From positions 1-45,250 of the forward strand of contig NZ_BJDI01000020.1 of assembly GCF_005405065.1 (NCBI RefSeq): a stretch of 45,250 bases of DNA, given 5' to 3'. Both the position numbers and the translations under genes were made by a program. Shown here one piece after another: positions 7,943 through 16,231 of the stretch. The number at the start of each line of letters is the position of its first letter. Within the stretch, counting starts at the first letter, position 1. Source of the DNA: Lactiplantibacillus nangangensis. Its GTDB lineage: Bacteria; Bacillota; Bacilli; Lactobacillales; Lactobacillaceae. Below the pieces are notes generated by a model that saw only the letters and a list, made by a program, of their open reading frames with translations, searched no databases and was not told the DNA's origin.

Positions 7943-8097
7943 TAGCGCAGGGTGGACTGGCTGAGGCTCAGTGGTGAAATTTTACTTAGGCGGGCGGTTT
8001 TTCCCGGCTTAGTAAAAGCCCAGCTTGCGAGACCGCATTTTGGCTCGCAACTGTGGCCACCACGTTCCAGCCTCAGCCGGACCACCCGGAGCGGCAA
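7943..8097 (-). repeat. Intergenic repeat family B, copy B1
   Basis: Strand gives the orientation in which the element begins with TTGCCG. P1 GTGGTCCGGCTGAGGCT pairs with AGCCTCAGCCAGTCCAC. Conserved motifs are GGAACGTGGTGGCCAC and AAATTTCACCACTGAGCC. The inner hairpins are GCGAG-N-CTCGC and ACTAAGCCGGG/CCGCCTAAGT. The element ends 11 bases after the EamA stop, so the EamA transcript reads it before the terminator. Confidence 0.88.
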
Positions 8098-8108
8098 TCA
8101 ATCGAAAA

Positions 8109-9038
8109 TCACGGATGCTCACGGAAATCTGAAGCCGCACGATCATTGTGGCGCTGACCAATGGCTAAAATGAACACGGTGCTGATAATCAGCAGACTGC
8201 CGAACACATCCAACCATTCAAAGCTAACGCCTAAGAGGGCGACGGCAATGACGGTCGCGGATAACGGTTCAAACGCATCGAGTAGACTGGCAACGGTCGG
8301 TTGAATATATTTCAGACTTTGTAAGAAGAATAGAAAGGCTAACAAAGTCCCAAATAGCACGACAAAGCTTAATTTGCTAATGTTGCCAAGCGTTAATGGC
8401 ACGTGGATACTCCAGAACGGCTGAATGCAGTTGAAGAGAATCCCGCCGAGTAGCATCGACCAAGTATTCACGGTCATCGCACTGTATTTGGTCAGTAATT
8501 TGGCCGGCATCAACGTGTTGGTCGCGGAGGTCACCCCTGAAAGGAGTCCCCAGATCAATGCCCAGCCGGAAATGACTAATGCGGCGGGATTACCATGAGT
8601 CACCAGTAAAAATGCGCCGATGATTGCTAACAAAATGGCGAGCCCTTCCGAACGAGTCGGCCATTGCTGATGCGCAATGACTAACCAGAGTGCGATAAAA
8701 ACCGGACCGGTGAACTGTAAAATAGTCGCGGTTGCCGCATTACTCGCTTCAACAGCTAGAAAATACGTGAATTGAACCGGCATTAATCCTAGCAAGGTGT
8801 AACCGGCAACTTGTAATAAGTCGCTCGGATGGTGCCAAATTGACCAGAGATCAATTTTAGTCACGAGGCTGATGAGCAATAAACAAATTCCAGCGCCTAG
8901 CATGCGGATGCCGGTTAGCCAAATCGAGTTGATGTCGGTCGTATCAAAGAGCGTCTGCGCGATGGCGCCTGAGACACCCCAAAAGGTGGCACTGACGCTA
9001 GCAAGCAAAATGCCTTTGATTTCGTGTGTCGTTTCCAT
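8109..9038 (-). CDS. EamA/DMT family transporter
   Basis: The 309 aa membrane protein has about ten hydrophobic helices arranged as two EamA repeats. The first repeat starts at GILLASVSATFWGVSGAIAQ and the second at ISGWALIWGLLSGVTSATN, each about 140 residues long. DMT carriers of this type usually export amino acids or related metabolites. The start is the ATG at 9038, with GGGAGG eight bases upstream; an in-frame ATG further out (9059) is inside an inverted repeat. The gene follows the PanE-like gene by 73 bases without a clear terminator, so it may share the isoleucine T-box control. Its substrate is not known; a branched-chain amino or hydroxy acid is an attractive guess. Confidence 0.85.
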   Translation of the reverse strand: METTHEIKGILLASVSATFWGVSGAIAQTLFDTTDINSIWLTGIRMLGAGICLLLISLVTKIDLWSIWHHPSDLLQVAGYTLLGLMPVQFTYFLAVEASNAATATILQFTGPVFIALWLVIAHQQWPTRSEGLAILLAIIGAFLLVTHGNPAALVISGWALIWGLLSGVTSATNTLMPAKLLTKYSAMTVNTWSMLLGGILFNCIQPFWSIHVPLTLGNISKLSFVVLFGTLLAFLFFLQSLKYIQPTVASLLDAFEPLSATVIAVALLGVSFEWLDVFGSLLIISTVFILAIGQRHNDRAASDFREHP

Positions 9039-9050
9039 TAGTACGTCCTC

Positions 9051-9094
9051 CCAAGTCAAACTGTCTAATCATCATTGTAACTGATTTGACTTGG
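9051..9094. repeat. Inverted repeat before the EamA gene
   Basis: CCAAGTCAAA (9051-9060) and its perfect complement TTTGACTTGG (9085-9094) are separated by 24 bases. There is no T-run, so it is not a terminator. It could be a regulator site for a private EamA promoter or an intercistronic mRNA hairpin. Confidence 0.6.
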
Positions 9095-9111
9095 AAAAGG
9101 GGATTTAAAAA

Positions 9112-10095
9112 TTAAGCCGTGGCGGCATCCGTTGTGGTTTCCGTAGTCGCTGCCGCTTGCCGGGTCGTTTCTGCGAGGTGGACTAAGTGGGTCAAGAAGG
9201 CGTGCGTCTTCGCTTGATAGTGGTACTTTTGGCCCAGATTAACGAGGTAACCGTTGATATAGTCGACTTCAGTTGGCCGATTGTGCGACATATCTTGATA
9301 CATTGATGGGTAGTGGAGCGGATTCGCAACTTTGCTGACATAGTTTACGGAGGCCAATTCTTCGGCACGTGTATTCAACATAGTGACACCGTCCCGCTCG
9401 CAAACATCGTAAGCTTCATTGATCAGCTGTTTGCTGAGTTCATCAGCACCTGGGTACGCGGCATATTCGCCCATCGTGATTTCAAAAAGCGTGCAAAGGG
9501 TATTGACGACGGAATTGAAAACAACTTTTGCGAGCAAGGTACCGCGGAAATTAGTTGTCAGTTTAGGATTAAATTGACATTTTTCCAGTTCGGCAACGAC
9601 ACGGTGGGTCATCTCGTCTGGTTGTTCGGTGTAGTTAGCGAGATTCATCGTGCCAGCACCGCGCGCGCCGATGAAGTCGACGTCGCCAGGGCCATTCAAA
9701 ACGGTCGCAACTAAGGCCGTTCCCGCCAAAACTTTATCTGGTTTGAAATACTGTAATAATTTTTCCACATGGCCCATACCATTCATGCAAGTGAGCACGT
9801 ATTGTTGGTCGTTGAAACAGTGGGCGGTTCGTTTGAGAAATTCTGCCAGTTGCATCTGTTTCGTGAAAACGACCCAGACATCCGGTTGACCATGATAATC
9901 TTCTGGATAATAAACTTTGACTGGGACCAAGTGTCGGTTCTGATGATCGCGTGAAACGTAGACACCGCCCTGTTGATGCATCTTTTCCACGTTAGGTTCC
10001 CAAGTATCGACAAAATCGACCTGATTGCCAGCTTCTTGTAATAAAACGCCGTAACGTAATCCCATGGCGCCTGCGCCGAGTACTGTAAAATGCAT
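9112..10095 (-). CDS. PanE-like 2-oxoacid / ketopantoate reductase
   Basis: The 327 aa NAD(P)H-dependent reductase is of the ApbA/PanE family. The N-terminal Rossmann loop is VLGAGAMGLRYG (residues 5-16). The catalytic Lys region AKVVFNSVVNTL lies in the middle, with the family's helical C-terminal domain after it (PSMYQDMSHNRPTEVDYINGY). Either ketopantoate or branched-chain 2-oxo acids may be the substrate. Lactococcal PanE is a D-hydroxyisocaproate dehydrogenase, and the Ile-specific T-box found upstream here favours branched-chain metabolism. The start at 10095 is chosen because AAAGG is about 12 bases upstream; the ATG at 10107 abuts that site too closely. Confidence 0.85.
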   Translation of the reverse strand: MHFTVLGAGAMGLRYGVLLQEAGNQVDFVDTWEPNVEKMHQQGGVYVSRDHQNRHLVPVKVYYPEDYHGQPDVWVVFTKQMQLAEFLKRTAHCFNDQQYVLTCMNGMGHVEKLLQYFKPDKVLAGTALVATVLNGPGDVDFIGARGAGTMNLANYTEQPDEMTHRVVAELEKCQFNPKLTTNFRGTLLAKVVFNSVVNTLCTLFEITMGEYAAYPGADELSKQLINEAYDVCERDGVTMLNTRAEELASVNYVSKVANPLHYPSMYQDMSHNRPTEVDYINGYLVNLGQKYHYQAKTHAFLTHLVHLAETTRQAAATTETTTDAATA

Positions 10096-10134
10096 ATGTA
10101 TGACCATCCTTTAGATTGATTTAATTAAATGTGA

Positions 10135-10426
10135 TGAAAAAAGCGCCCAGCAGACGATTGTACGTCTGCCGGGCGCTAAGTGCGTGATACCACCGGTTTT
10201 CGTCAACAACTCACATTGTTGACCTCAAAACGACCCCAAATTGTTGCGAGTCGCGGCACGATAATGGGTGCAACCATTGAAGGTTATGACGATTAGGGTT
10301 AGCCTTCACGCTCACAGTCGATATTCAAATCAGGGTAACCGGTCTGCTTACACCACCTCAGACTCGCTTGACGGTCGGACTGATTTTACTGAACTGCTCA
10401 TTGCTTTTCTCATCAAATATTAATTG
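10135..10426 (-). promoter_or_regulatory. T-box riboswitch, isoleucine specifier
   Basis: The minus-strand leader has all the T-box marks. Stem I carries AGTA (10390-10387) opposite GAA-T-ATC-G, where ATC at 10322-10320 is the specifier (tRNA-Ile). The T-box sequence CCGGTGGTATCACG follows (to 10183). Last is an intrinsic terminator with GCGCCCGGCAGACG/CGTCTGCTGGGCGC arms and a U-run near 10140. Uncharged tRNA-Ile should stabilise the antiterminator and allow expression of the PanE-like gene 40 bases downstream, and perhaps of EamA. Confidence 0.93.
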
Positions 10427-10432
10427 TTCCTT

Positions 10433-10461
10433 AATCTACACGCCTTTTGAAAAATTGTCAA
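10433..10461 (-). promoter_or_regulatory. Promoter of the T-box / PanE-like unit
   Basis: Consensus TTGACA (10461-10456), 17 bases, then TAGATT (10438-10433) on the minus strand place transcription start just before the T-box leader. Confidence 0.8.
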
Positions 10462-10515
10462 CGCTGGACTTCAATTTCTTAAGAATCTTCGGCAACGACC
10501 GATTGAAATGACCGT

Positions 10516-12684
10516 TTAAAGGTTAGTTGACTTAGGATTCTTTTGTAAGGCCTTGATGACGGCGTTTAGGTTACTGTCGAGGGTTAGGGGCGTCACTTGA
10601 CCAAAACGTTGTTGCAGAATTTGTTGGGTGACCAAGCTGAACTGGCCGTGTAGCTGTGGCCAGTATTGATCGACCCGGGTCGCATAAACGCTTAAAGTTT
10701 GACTAGCCGCACGAGGTAATTGGTGCTCGAACCAATGTTGTAATTGTTGATAACTCTGCGACGGGGTTCGCCAAGGTCGTTGCCAACTAATGAGTCTTAG
10801 CCAAACGTGGTAACGGCGCAACCAAAGCGTCGTGAGACCACCGATGAGGCACAACCCAAGTAAACTCGGCCATAGCCAAGGTAGGGCCGTTGTCCGGTTG
10901 GTCTTTTTAATGGCTTTGGGTGCGGCGGGACTGCTGGTTGTTGATTGTTCTGAAGAACTGCTGACATTGGTGCTGGGGCTACTGCTGCTAACACTGCTAG
11001 ACTGTTGAGAACTGCTGTTTGTTTTAGCGGTTGCTTTCGGCGTGGCTTTTTTGAGTCCTGGATTCTGATAGCCGGGGGTTGGATCAAATGGTACCCAGCC
11101 AATTCCTGTAAAGTAAACTTCGGCCCACGAGTGGGCATTTGAATTCAAAATTGAATAATGGTAGCGGCCGTCTTTGGTCTTTTGACCGCGAGACCCGCCG
11201 GTGAACCCTTGGGCCCAACGTGCGGGAATCCCAATTTCACGCAACATGACGACGAGTGCGGTTGAAAAGTTATCACAATAGCCGCGTTGGCTAGTGAACA
11301 GGAAGTAATCCACGTAGTCACGGTCGTTGGGGGTCGCGGGCGTATCCATCTTCGTATAAGTAAAGCGGTTATCATTTTTTAAATAACTGAGCAACGCCTG
11401 TACTTTGGCATACTGCGTTGGGGCCGTTTTTATCAGGTTTTCGCTGAGTATTTTGACGCGATTGGGCACTTCTGCCGGGAGATCGGTTTCGGACTCATCG
11501 AGTTCCTCGGTCGGCTCACCGGTTGCAGCTTTCAACTGGGCCGCCGTATATTGTTGCGGTTGGAACGCATAGTTGAGCTTGGTGAGCGGCTGCTTGCTGA
11601 GATTGATGTAAAGCCGTCCACGTTGCTTGGCATAGCCAATACCATGCCGTTTTTGCTGCGACTTGCTCACGGCCCAAGTGGTCCCACCATAACTGACGGG
11701 GACGTAGGTTGCAGTCGCTGCTAGGTTTACTTGGATGGCTTGTTTAGGGCTCGTTGGCGTTTGCAAATAGCCAGAATCAGTCAAAGTCGGTTTGCGACTG
11801 ATCTTGGTCGACTTATCGACTTCCCAACCTTGTCCTGAATAGGTGTCACGCGTATCGACCCGCCAATAATGACTTTGACTAGCAATCACTTTTAAGGCGA
11901 CGCTATTGTCATCTTGAATCGCCCCGCCAAGCGTAGTGGTGTCTTCAGAAAAGCCGGTCCGTTTAGCAGCTGCCGCTTTCTCTAAAAAGTTATAGAAACC
12001 ATGACTACTGAGGGTATTGCGCCAAGCAACGGTTTGTTGAGATAGCTGCTTGAGTGGTTGCCGTCCCCAAGTATTGAGGGTGGTGCCAGCGAAAATTAAG
12101 GCGAGTGATAAAACGAGATAAATTGCGTTCGTCCAAGTGACCCGCGGGTGCGCGCGGACGAGCAGGAGGGCAGCCGCTAAACCAACGACGGCTGCAATTG
12201 AACTAACTTCATTACGAGTGGCAAATAACGTGACGGCTAAGAGGTAGCTGAGGCTGACCAGCAGGCTTAAATACGGTTGTTGCCAACGGACCGTTAAGAG
12301 GGTCAAGGCAATGACGAGCGCCATGATCAGGACCATACTCAGCAAAATCGGCATCATTTGGGTACTACCGGCGTTGCGAAAAGTGCTGGTTTGTTGGATC
12401 AGATTGTTCATGAAATGTTGCGCCCAATTAAACGAAAAGGCTTGTTTGAGCGGATAACTGGCGTAACAGCTGCCGATGAAGCTCGCAACAATCAATCCGA
12501 TCCAAAGCAAATCGAGTCGTGGCCACCAAGTGCCAAGTAGAATCAAGGCATTGACAAGCACGAGAAAAATTAGAATTGGCCAAGGGTGCTGGAAAGTATT
12601 GACCGTGGTATAGGTGGTTAGTGGCAGCGCCAGTAGGCCAGTGTGTAAGGCGGCCGTGAGCGCTGTTTTGACTTTTTCAGGCAT
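10516..12684 (-). CDS. Membrane transglutaminase-like protein (TgpA/DUF3488 type)
   Basis: The 722 aa product has five or six N-terminal membrane helices, an extracellular transglutaminase-like domain and another helix (ALPWLWPSLLGLCLIGGLTTLWL). A cytoplasmic DUF4129-like tail ends the protein. The triad is visible: Cys470 (RGYCDNFSTA), His518 (NAHSWAEV) and Asp534 (PFDPTPGY). A Ser-rich linker lies between the domain and the last helix. The start is the ATG at 12684, which overlaps the DUF58 stop as ATGCCTGA and has AAAGGAGG upstream. It is the last gene of the MoxR-DUF58-transglutaminase operon, a widespread trio whose biochemical role is unsettled. No terminator is visible after it. Confidence 0.9.
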   Translation of the reverse strand: MPEKVKTALTAALHTGLLALPLTTYTTVNTFQHPWPILIFLVLVNALILLGTWWPRLDLLWIGLIVASFIGSCYASYPLKQAFSFNWAQHFMNNLIQQTSTFRNAGSTQMMPILLSMVLIMALVIALTLLTVRWQQPYLSLLVSLSYLLAVTLFATRNEVSSIAAVVGLAAALLLVRAHPRVTWTNAIYLVLSLALIFAGTTLNTWGRQPLKQLSQQTVAWRNTLSSHGFYNFLEKAAAAKRTGFSEDTTTLGGAIQDDNSVALKVIASQSHYWRVDTRDTYSGQGWEVDKSTKISRKPTLTDSGYLQTPTSPKQAIQVNLAATATYVPVSYGGTTWAVSKSQQKRHGIGYAKQRGRLYINLSKQPLTKLNYAFQPQQYTAAQLKAATGEPTEELDESETDLPAEVPNRVKILSENLIKTAPTQYAKVQALLSYLKNDNRFTYTKMDTPATPNDRDYVDYFLFTSQRGYCDNFSTALVVMLREIGIPARWAQGFTGGSRGQKTKDGRYHYSILNSNAHSWAEVYFTGIGWVPFDPTPGYQNPGLKKATPKATAKTNSSSQQSSSVSSSSPSTNVSSSSEQSTTSSPAAPKAIKKTNRTTALPWLWPSLLGLCLIGGLTTLWLRRYHVWLRLISWQRPWRTPSQSYQQLQHWFEHQLPRAASQTLSVYATRVDQYWPQLHGQFSLVTQQILQQRFGQVTPLTLDSNLNAVIKALQKNPKSTNL

Positions 12685-13666
12685 CGGCCACACCTCCTTT
12701 GGGCCACTGAACAGTTGTGACAAGAGCATTATGTGGTTGTAACGCGGTGACCAAAGCAGTTCTTAACGGACTGTCATCACCAAAGACCACAACGCGGTGT
12801 TGCCGAATGGCCGTTGTTGGCAGGTCGGTTGCACGATAAGGCTGATAACTCGCAAAAGCTTCAGTGGCGGTTGGCGTGATCAACTGTTGGGTTTGCCCAA
12901 TCAGGAGAACTTGCCCTGGCAAGGCACTGACTAATTGGACGAAGCTGTAAAAAGCCGCCAGCCGGTCTTCGAGTTGGTCGTCAGTAGTTGCCAAAAAGAC
13001 CCAACACCAAGACTGTGGCTCATCAGAATTGAGCACGCGTAGCATCGGTTGTTGTTGGCGAGCGGAGAGCTTCCAGTCGATCTGGTTACTAGGGTCGCCC
13101 GGCTGATACGCGCGAAAGTCCTGCGTCTCGAAGCCTGGTTGATCATTAGTTCCAGCTTGGTTGGTCCGTAAGATGGGCTGCAGTTGATCAAATAAGGCTT
13201 GTGCGGCGACTGGCCGTGGTTGTGGTGGGACGATCAACATCGTCTTTAACGATTGGCGATGTTTTTTCATGAGTAAGTGTAAGGGGTCGGTCTTAGTCAA
13301 TGTAACGGTTATGTCAGTATAAATGCCGCGAGATAACGGTATGGTGGTCTCAAATCGCCGCATGGCTGAATTGAAAGTGACCGGGATTGCGGGGTCATTT
13401 AAACTTAAAGTCACATTGGCCGTGCGCCAACTTTTGGGGAGCGTACAGGCTAAAAGTTGACCGGTCGCGGTCGGGATGAGTTTAGCTTGTACCGTCACCC
13501 GCGAGAGTCGGGGTAACAGGCTGAGTAGACTGAGCAGGTCTAACCCCAGTACCATCCAAGCAATCGCCCAACCAGTGGCGTTATTAAAGCTGACCGCGTA
13601 GCCGCAAATGATCACGGTGAAGATGATTAGGCCACTATTATGAAAAGACGATTTTAGCCAGTTCAT
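12677..13666 (-). CDS. DUF58 domain protein
   Basis: The 329 aa product has two N-terminal hydrophobic helices (about residues 11-50) and a beta-rich middle. The DUF58 signature is FRAYQPGDPSNQIDWKLSAR (consensus R-x-Y-x-x-G-D-x-x-R-x-I-D-W-x-x-S-A-R), followed by a von Willebrand A-like C-terminal half. Its start overlaps the MoxR stop by ATGA and its end overlaps the transglutaminase start. DUF58 proteins are thought to be substrates or partners of the MoxR ATPase. Assignment is firm; function is known only by association. Confidence 0.9.
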   Translation of the reverse strand: MNWLKSSFHNSGLIIFTVIICGYAVSFNNATGWAIAWMVLGLDLLSLLSLLPRLSRVTVQAKLIPTATGQLLACTLPKSWRTANVTLSLNDPAIPVTFNSAMRRFETTIPLSRGIYTDITVTLTKTDPLHLLMKKHRQSLKTMLIVPPQPRPVAAQALFDQLQPILRTNQAGTNDQPGFETQDFRAYQPGDPSNQIDWKLSARQQQPMLRVLNSDEPQSWCWVFLATTDDQLEDRLAAFYSFVQLVSALPGQVLLIGQTQQLITPTATEAFASYQPYRATDLPTTAIRQHRVVVFGDDSPLRTALVTALQPHNALVTTVQWPKGGVADA

Positions 13667-14604
13667 CGACTCGTCCCCTTAGTTGGTACTGGGATTGTTT
13701 GCATCAGTTCAGTCACCACTTGTTGTTTGGCGGACAATGATTGGGCGCCATTAGCGAGCACTAAACGGTGACTAAAGGTCGGCACTAAAATGGCTTGAAT
13801 ATCGTCTGGTAGGACATAGTTGCGTTGGTTCAAAAAGGCGTAGGCCCGACTCGCTTGCAACAGGGCTAAGCCACCACGGGGACTGATACCTAAGCGAATT
13901 TCGGCTTGTTGACGCGTCGCTTGAACAAGTGCGAGCGCATATTGGGTCACAGCTGGTGCAATCGTGACTTGAGCGACGGCCTGCTTTAATTGGGTCAAAT
14001 CGCTTTCTGACAAGACGGCTTGTAATTGACGTAATTGCACTTGGCGATCATCACCGGAATACAGCGCCAATTCATCATTGGTCGCGGGATAGCCCACTTG
14101 TAGGCTAAATAAGAATCGATCCAGTTGAGCTTCAGGGAGCGGATACGTGCCCGCATATTCACTCGGATTTTCAGTTGCTAAGACGAAGAAATTCGCTGGC
14201 AGGTCGTAAGTCTGACCGTCGAGGGTGACTTGTCGTTCAGCCATTGCTTGCAGCAGGGCCGATTGGGTCCGCGGGGTCGCACGGTTGATTTCGTCAGCCA
14301 GTAGCATGGTCGTAAAAATTGGACCGGGATGAAACTCGAATTGTGTGGTTTGCTGATTTAAGATGGCGACACCAAGAATATCATTTGGCAAGAGGTCGGG
14401 CGTGAACTGGATGCGATTAAAGTCACCAGCGACACTGCGCGCCAAAGCGCGGGCCAGCGTTGTTTTCCCCACGCCAGGGACATCTTCAAACAGGACGTGG
14501 CCGCCAGCTAAGAGGGCGGTCACCGTTAATTTAATGATTTCAGATTTACCAACGACGACTTGTTGGATTTGCGTTAAGAGTCGCTCGATTGCTTGATTTT
14601 CCAC
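13663..14604 (-). CDS. MoxR family AAA+ ATPase
   Basis: The 313 aa AAA+ ATPase has Walker A GVGKTTLA, Walker B LLADEIN, sensor 1 ATENP and the sensor 2 region LGISPRGGLALLQASRA. MoxR ATPases act as chaperones in assembling complexes with DUF58/VWA proteins. The start chosen is GTG at 14604 because CGGAGGG lies seven bases upstream; the in-frame ATG at 14652 lacks a ribosome site. It is the first gene of the operon and overlaps the DUF58 gene by four bases. Confidence 0.92.
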   Translation of the reverse strand: MENQAIERLLTQIQQVVVGKSEIIKLTVTALLAGGHVLFEDVPGVGKTTLARALARSVAGDFNRIQFTPDLLPNDILGVAILNQQTTQFEFHPGPIFTTMLLADEINRATPRTQSALLQAMAERQVTLDGQTYDLPANFFVLATENPSEYAGTYPLPEAQLDRFLFSLQVGYPATNDELALYSGDDRQVQLRQLQAVLSESDLTQLKQAVAQVTIAPAVTQYALALVQATRQQAEIRLGISPRGGLALLQASRAYAFLNQRNYVLPDDIQAILVPTFSHRLVLANGAQSLSAKQQVVTELMQTIPVPTKGTSR

Positions 14605-14689
14605 TGAAAATCCCTCCGTTTTTTGGTTGAATTCAATAAGTTCAGAATACACTGTTTAGGCGCCAAAGATGACTTGGAAGACTCACTTT

Positions 14690-14728
14690 TGTAAGCGATT
14701 TCCATTATTGGCTCGAATAGCGTACAAT
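14690..14728 (+). promoter_or_regulatory. Promoter of the HAD gene with overlapping cre-like box
   Basis: TGTAAGCGATTTCC (14690-14703) matches the cre consensus at 13 of 14 positions. It overlaps a possible -35 (TTTCCA, 14699-14704), with -10 TACAAT at 14723-14728. CcpA repression of the HAD gene is likely if the site is real. Confidence 0.5.
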
Positions 14729-14761
14729 TAAGGTTGTAAAAATGTAGGAGGAGATTAGCGC

Positions 14762-15583
14762 ATGCCAAAATATCTAGTCTTTATGGACATTGATGGCACC
14801 TTATTAACAGACCATCAATATGTGACAGAACACACGAAAGCCACCATTGAACGGCTGCAAAAACAAGATGTCATGTTCTACATCGCAACGGGGCGGATGT
14901 ATGAACTCGCTAAGATCGTGCGTAACAAAATTAATCCAGACGTGCATTTAGTGACGTCAAATGGGGCCGTTTTCGATGGCGCCCAAGGTCGTGAAATTAC
15001 CAAATTAGGTGGTGCCGCCGTTGAATTAGCCTATTTGATTGCTCGCCGAGACAACTTACCAATGATGTTGTTCACACCCGAAATGGCCTATTATACTGAA
15101 CAGATTCCACGGTTCGTGGCTCGGAACGCAGCCAACTTCGATGCGGATGAAACGTCGATCGGTTATGCCGAGGTCAAGAGTTTCACGCAGTTGGCTAAGA
15201 TTGAAGATCAGATTACCAACGGGGTCATTTTAAGCCGTGAAGATATGTCACGCTTAGATTCTGCCCGTGAAAAGTTGACCAGTAGTAAGCTATTACGTCT
15301 CTCGTCATCGAATCCAAATAATATTGAAATGATTCCGTTAAACACGGATAAAGGGACGGCGGTCAAACAGATCCAACGGGAACAACAGGTCGATGCCGAC
15401 CACACTTTTGTTTTCGGCGATGGTTTGAATGACGTTGGGATGATGGCTGAAGCTAAGTACTCAGTCGCAATGGGCAATGCGCTACCACAGGTGAAGTCAA
15501 TTGCTAATTATGTCACGGGGACCAACTATAATGATGGTTTAGCCCAGTTCTTGGACGATTATTTTGCGGAAACCGCACACTAA
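14762..15583 (+). CDS. Cof-type HAD phosphatase
   Basis: The 273 aa soluble hydrolase is of the HAD superfamily, subfamily IIB (Cof/YidA). Motif I is MDIDGTLL with nucleophile Asp9 and acid/base Asp11. Motif II is ATGR, and motif IV is FGDGLNDVGMM near the C-terminus. The C2-type cap lies between motifs II and IV. Such enzymes dephosphorylate sugar phosphates, FMN or similar compounds; the substrate cannot be told. RBS GTAGGAGGAG precedes the ATG. A terminator follows three bases after the stop, so it is monocistronic. Confidence 0.9.
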   Translation: MPKYLVFMDIDGTLLTDHQYVTEHTKATIERLQKQDVMFYIATGRMYELAKIVRNKINPDVHLVTSNGAVFDGAQGREITKLGGAAVELAYLIARRDNLPMMLFTPEMAYYTEQIPRFVARNAANFDADETSIGYAEVKSFTQLAKIEDQITNGVILSREDMSRLDSAREKLTSSKLLRLSSSNPNNIEMIPLNTDKGTAVKQIQREQQVDADHTFVFGDGLNDVGMMAEAKYSVAMGNALPQVKSIANYVTGTNYNDGLAQFLDDYFAETAH

Positions 15584-15585
15584 TG

Positions 15586-15624
15586 ACTAAAAAAACTTCA
15601 CGATTAGCGTGAAGTTTTTTTAGT
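15586..15624 (+). terminator. Terminator of the HAD gene
   Basis: Perfect 17 bp arms (15586-15602 and 15608-15624, core AACTTCACG) enclose loop ATTAG, with a run of seven T in the right arm. Confidence 0.93.
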
Positions 15625-15646
15625 TAGGTCAGATTACAATCTAAAT

Positions 15647-15833
15647 GTCGTCTCCGATTGTCGCTGATGACATGCGGGCGTGGGACCGGGCCAAGCCTGA
15701 GGAACGTCTTGACCCTCGCCCGGAACCCTTGCCAAAACCGCAAGTGTCCCGGCCGGTCCGTGGTGTAAGACCGGGAAAACACCGCTCTAACGCCACCTTC
15801 ACGCCCGATGCCATCAGCGGCAATCTCCGACTA
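15647..15833 (+). repeat. Intergenic repeat family A, copy A2
   Basis: Ends are GTCGTCTCCGATTG and CAATCTCCGACTA. Where the other copies have GGTTG/CAACC this one has GATTG/CAATC, a compensated change; the outer pair GTCG/CGAC also matches. The second stem CGGGCGTG/CACGCCCG is again a paired variant (A3 has CGGTCGTG/CACGACCG). Hairpin CCGGTC-CGTGGTGTAA-GACCGG is intact. Unlike A1, A3 and A4 it lies after a terminator. Confidence 0.85.
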
Positions 15834-16174
15834 GGCTGGTTTTTGAATGATTAAACGACTTGTTTTTTTGGACCAACCCTATATATCTGGCTGCAACTTA
15901 TTCGCTGTCGTGGATTTAGCCTGGCTGGCGATGATTTCACTGAAAACTTGTTATTACGGCTAACATGATGATACCAACCTTTACAACGCTTTCATCTGTT
16001 AACTTTAAGTAAAAGTTCAATGAGAATTAGCGACAAGTTAACGTCAAAAACAGCTGAAATTTATCACTTTTTCGTCAGAAACGAAATTAATTGCTAGGGG
16101 TAAATACACCTAAAATAGTGGGTCGACTGACTTAAATTATTAAAATTTTGTTATTAGCAGGGTATCGTTGATTG
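15834..16174. other. Gene-free stretch
   Basis: This AT-rich 340 bp has no supported gene. A degenerate cre-like match (TGAAAGCGTTGTAA on the minus strand, about 15978-15991) misses two conserved bases. I see no other site. Confidence 0.5.
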
Positions 16175-16219
16175 ACTTTCCAGCGAGATTTGGCACACTT
16201 ATAGATGGAAAGTGTTTTT
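16175..16219 (+). promoter_or_regulatory. Terminator-like hairpin just before the 163 aa protein gene
   Basis: ACTTTCCA (16175-16182) pairs with TGGAAAGT (16206-16213), followed by GTTTTTT. An alternative pairing ACACTT/AAGTGT shares the right arm. It ends 13 bases before the TTG start, a position typical of a transcription attenuator or of an upstream transcript's end. Confidence 0.4.
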
Positions 16220-16231
16220 TAGGAAGTGACT

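Noticed and set aside
9313-9714. 133-codon frame opposite the PanE-like gene
   Set aside because: It is fully inside a gene with clear family motifs and a T-box leader, and has no ribosome site.
10461-10515. Possible terminator after the transglutaminase gene
   Set aside because: Only short imperfect pairings without a T-run are seen, so none is called; read-through toward the T-box unit remains possible.
15978-15991. cre-like TGAAAGCGTTGTAA on the minus strand
   Set aside because: It misses two conserved bases, and no promoter is near it.
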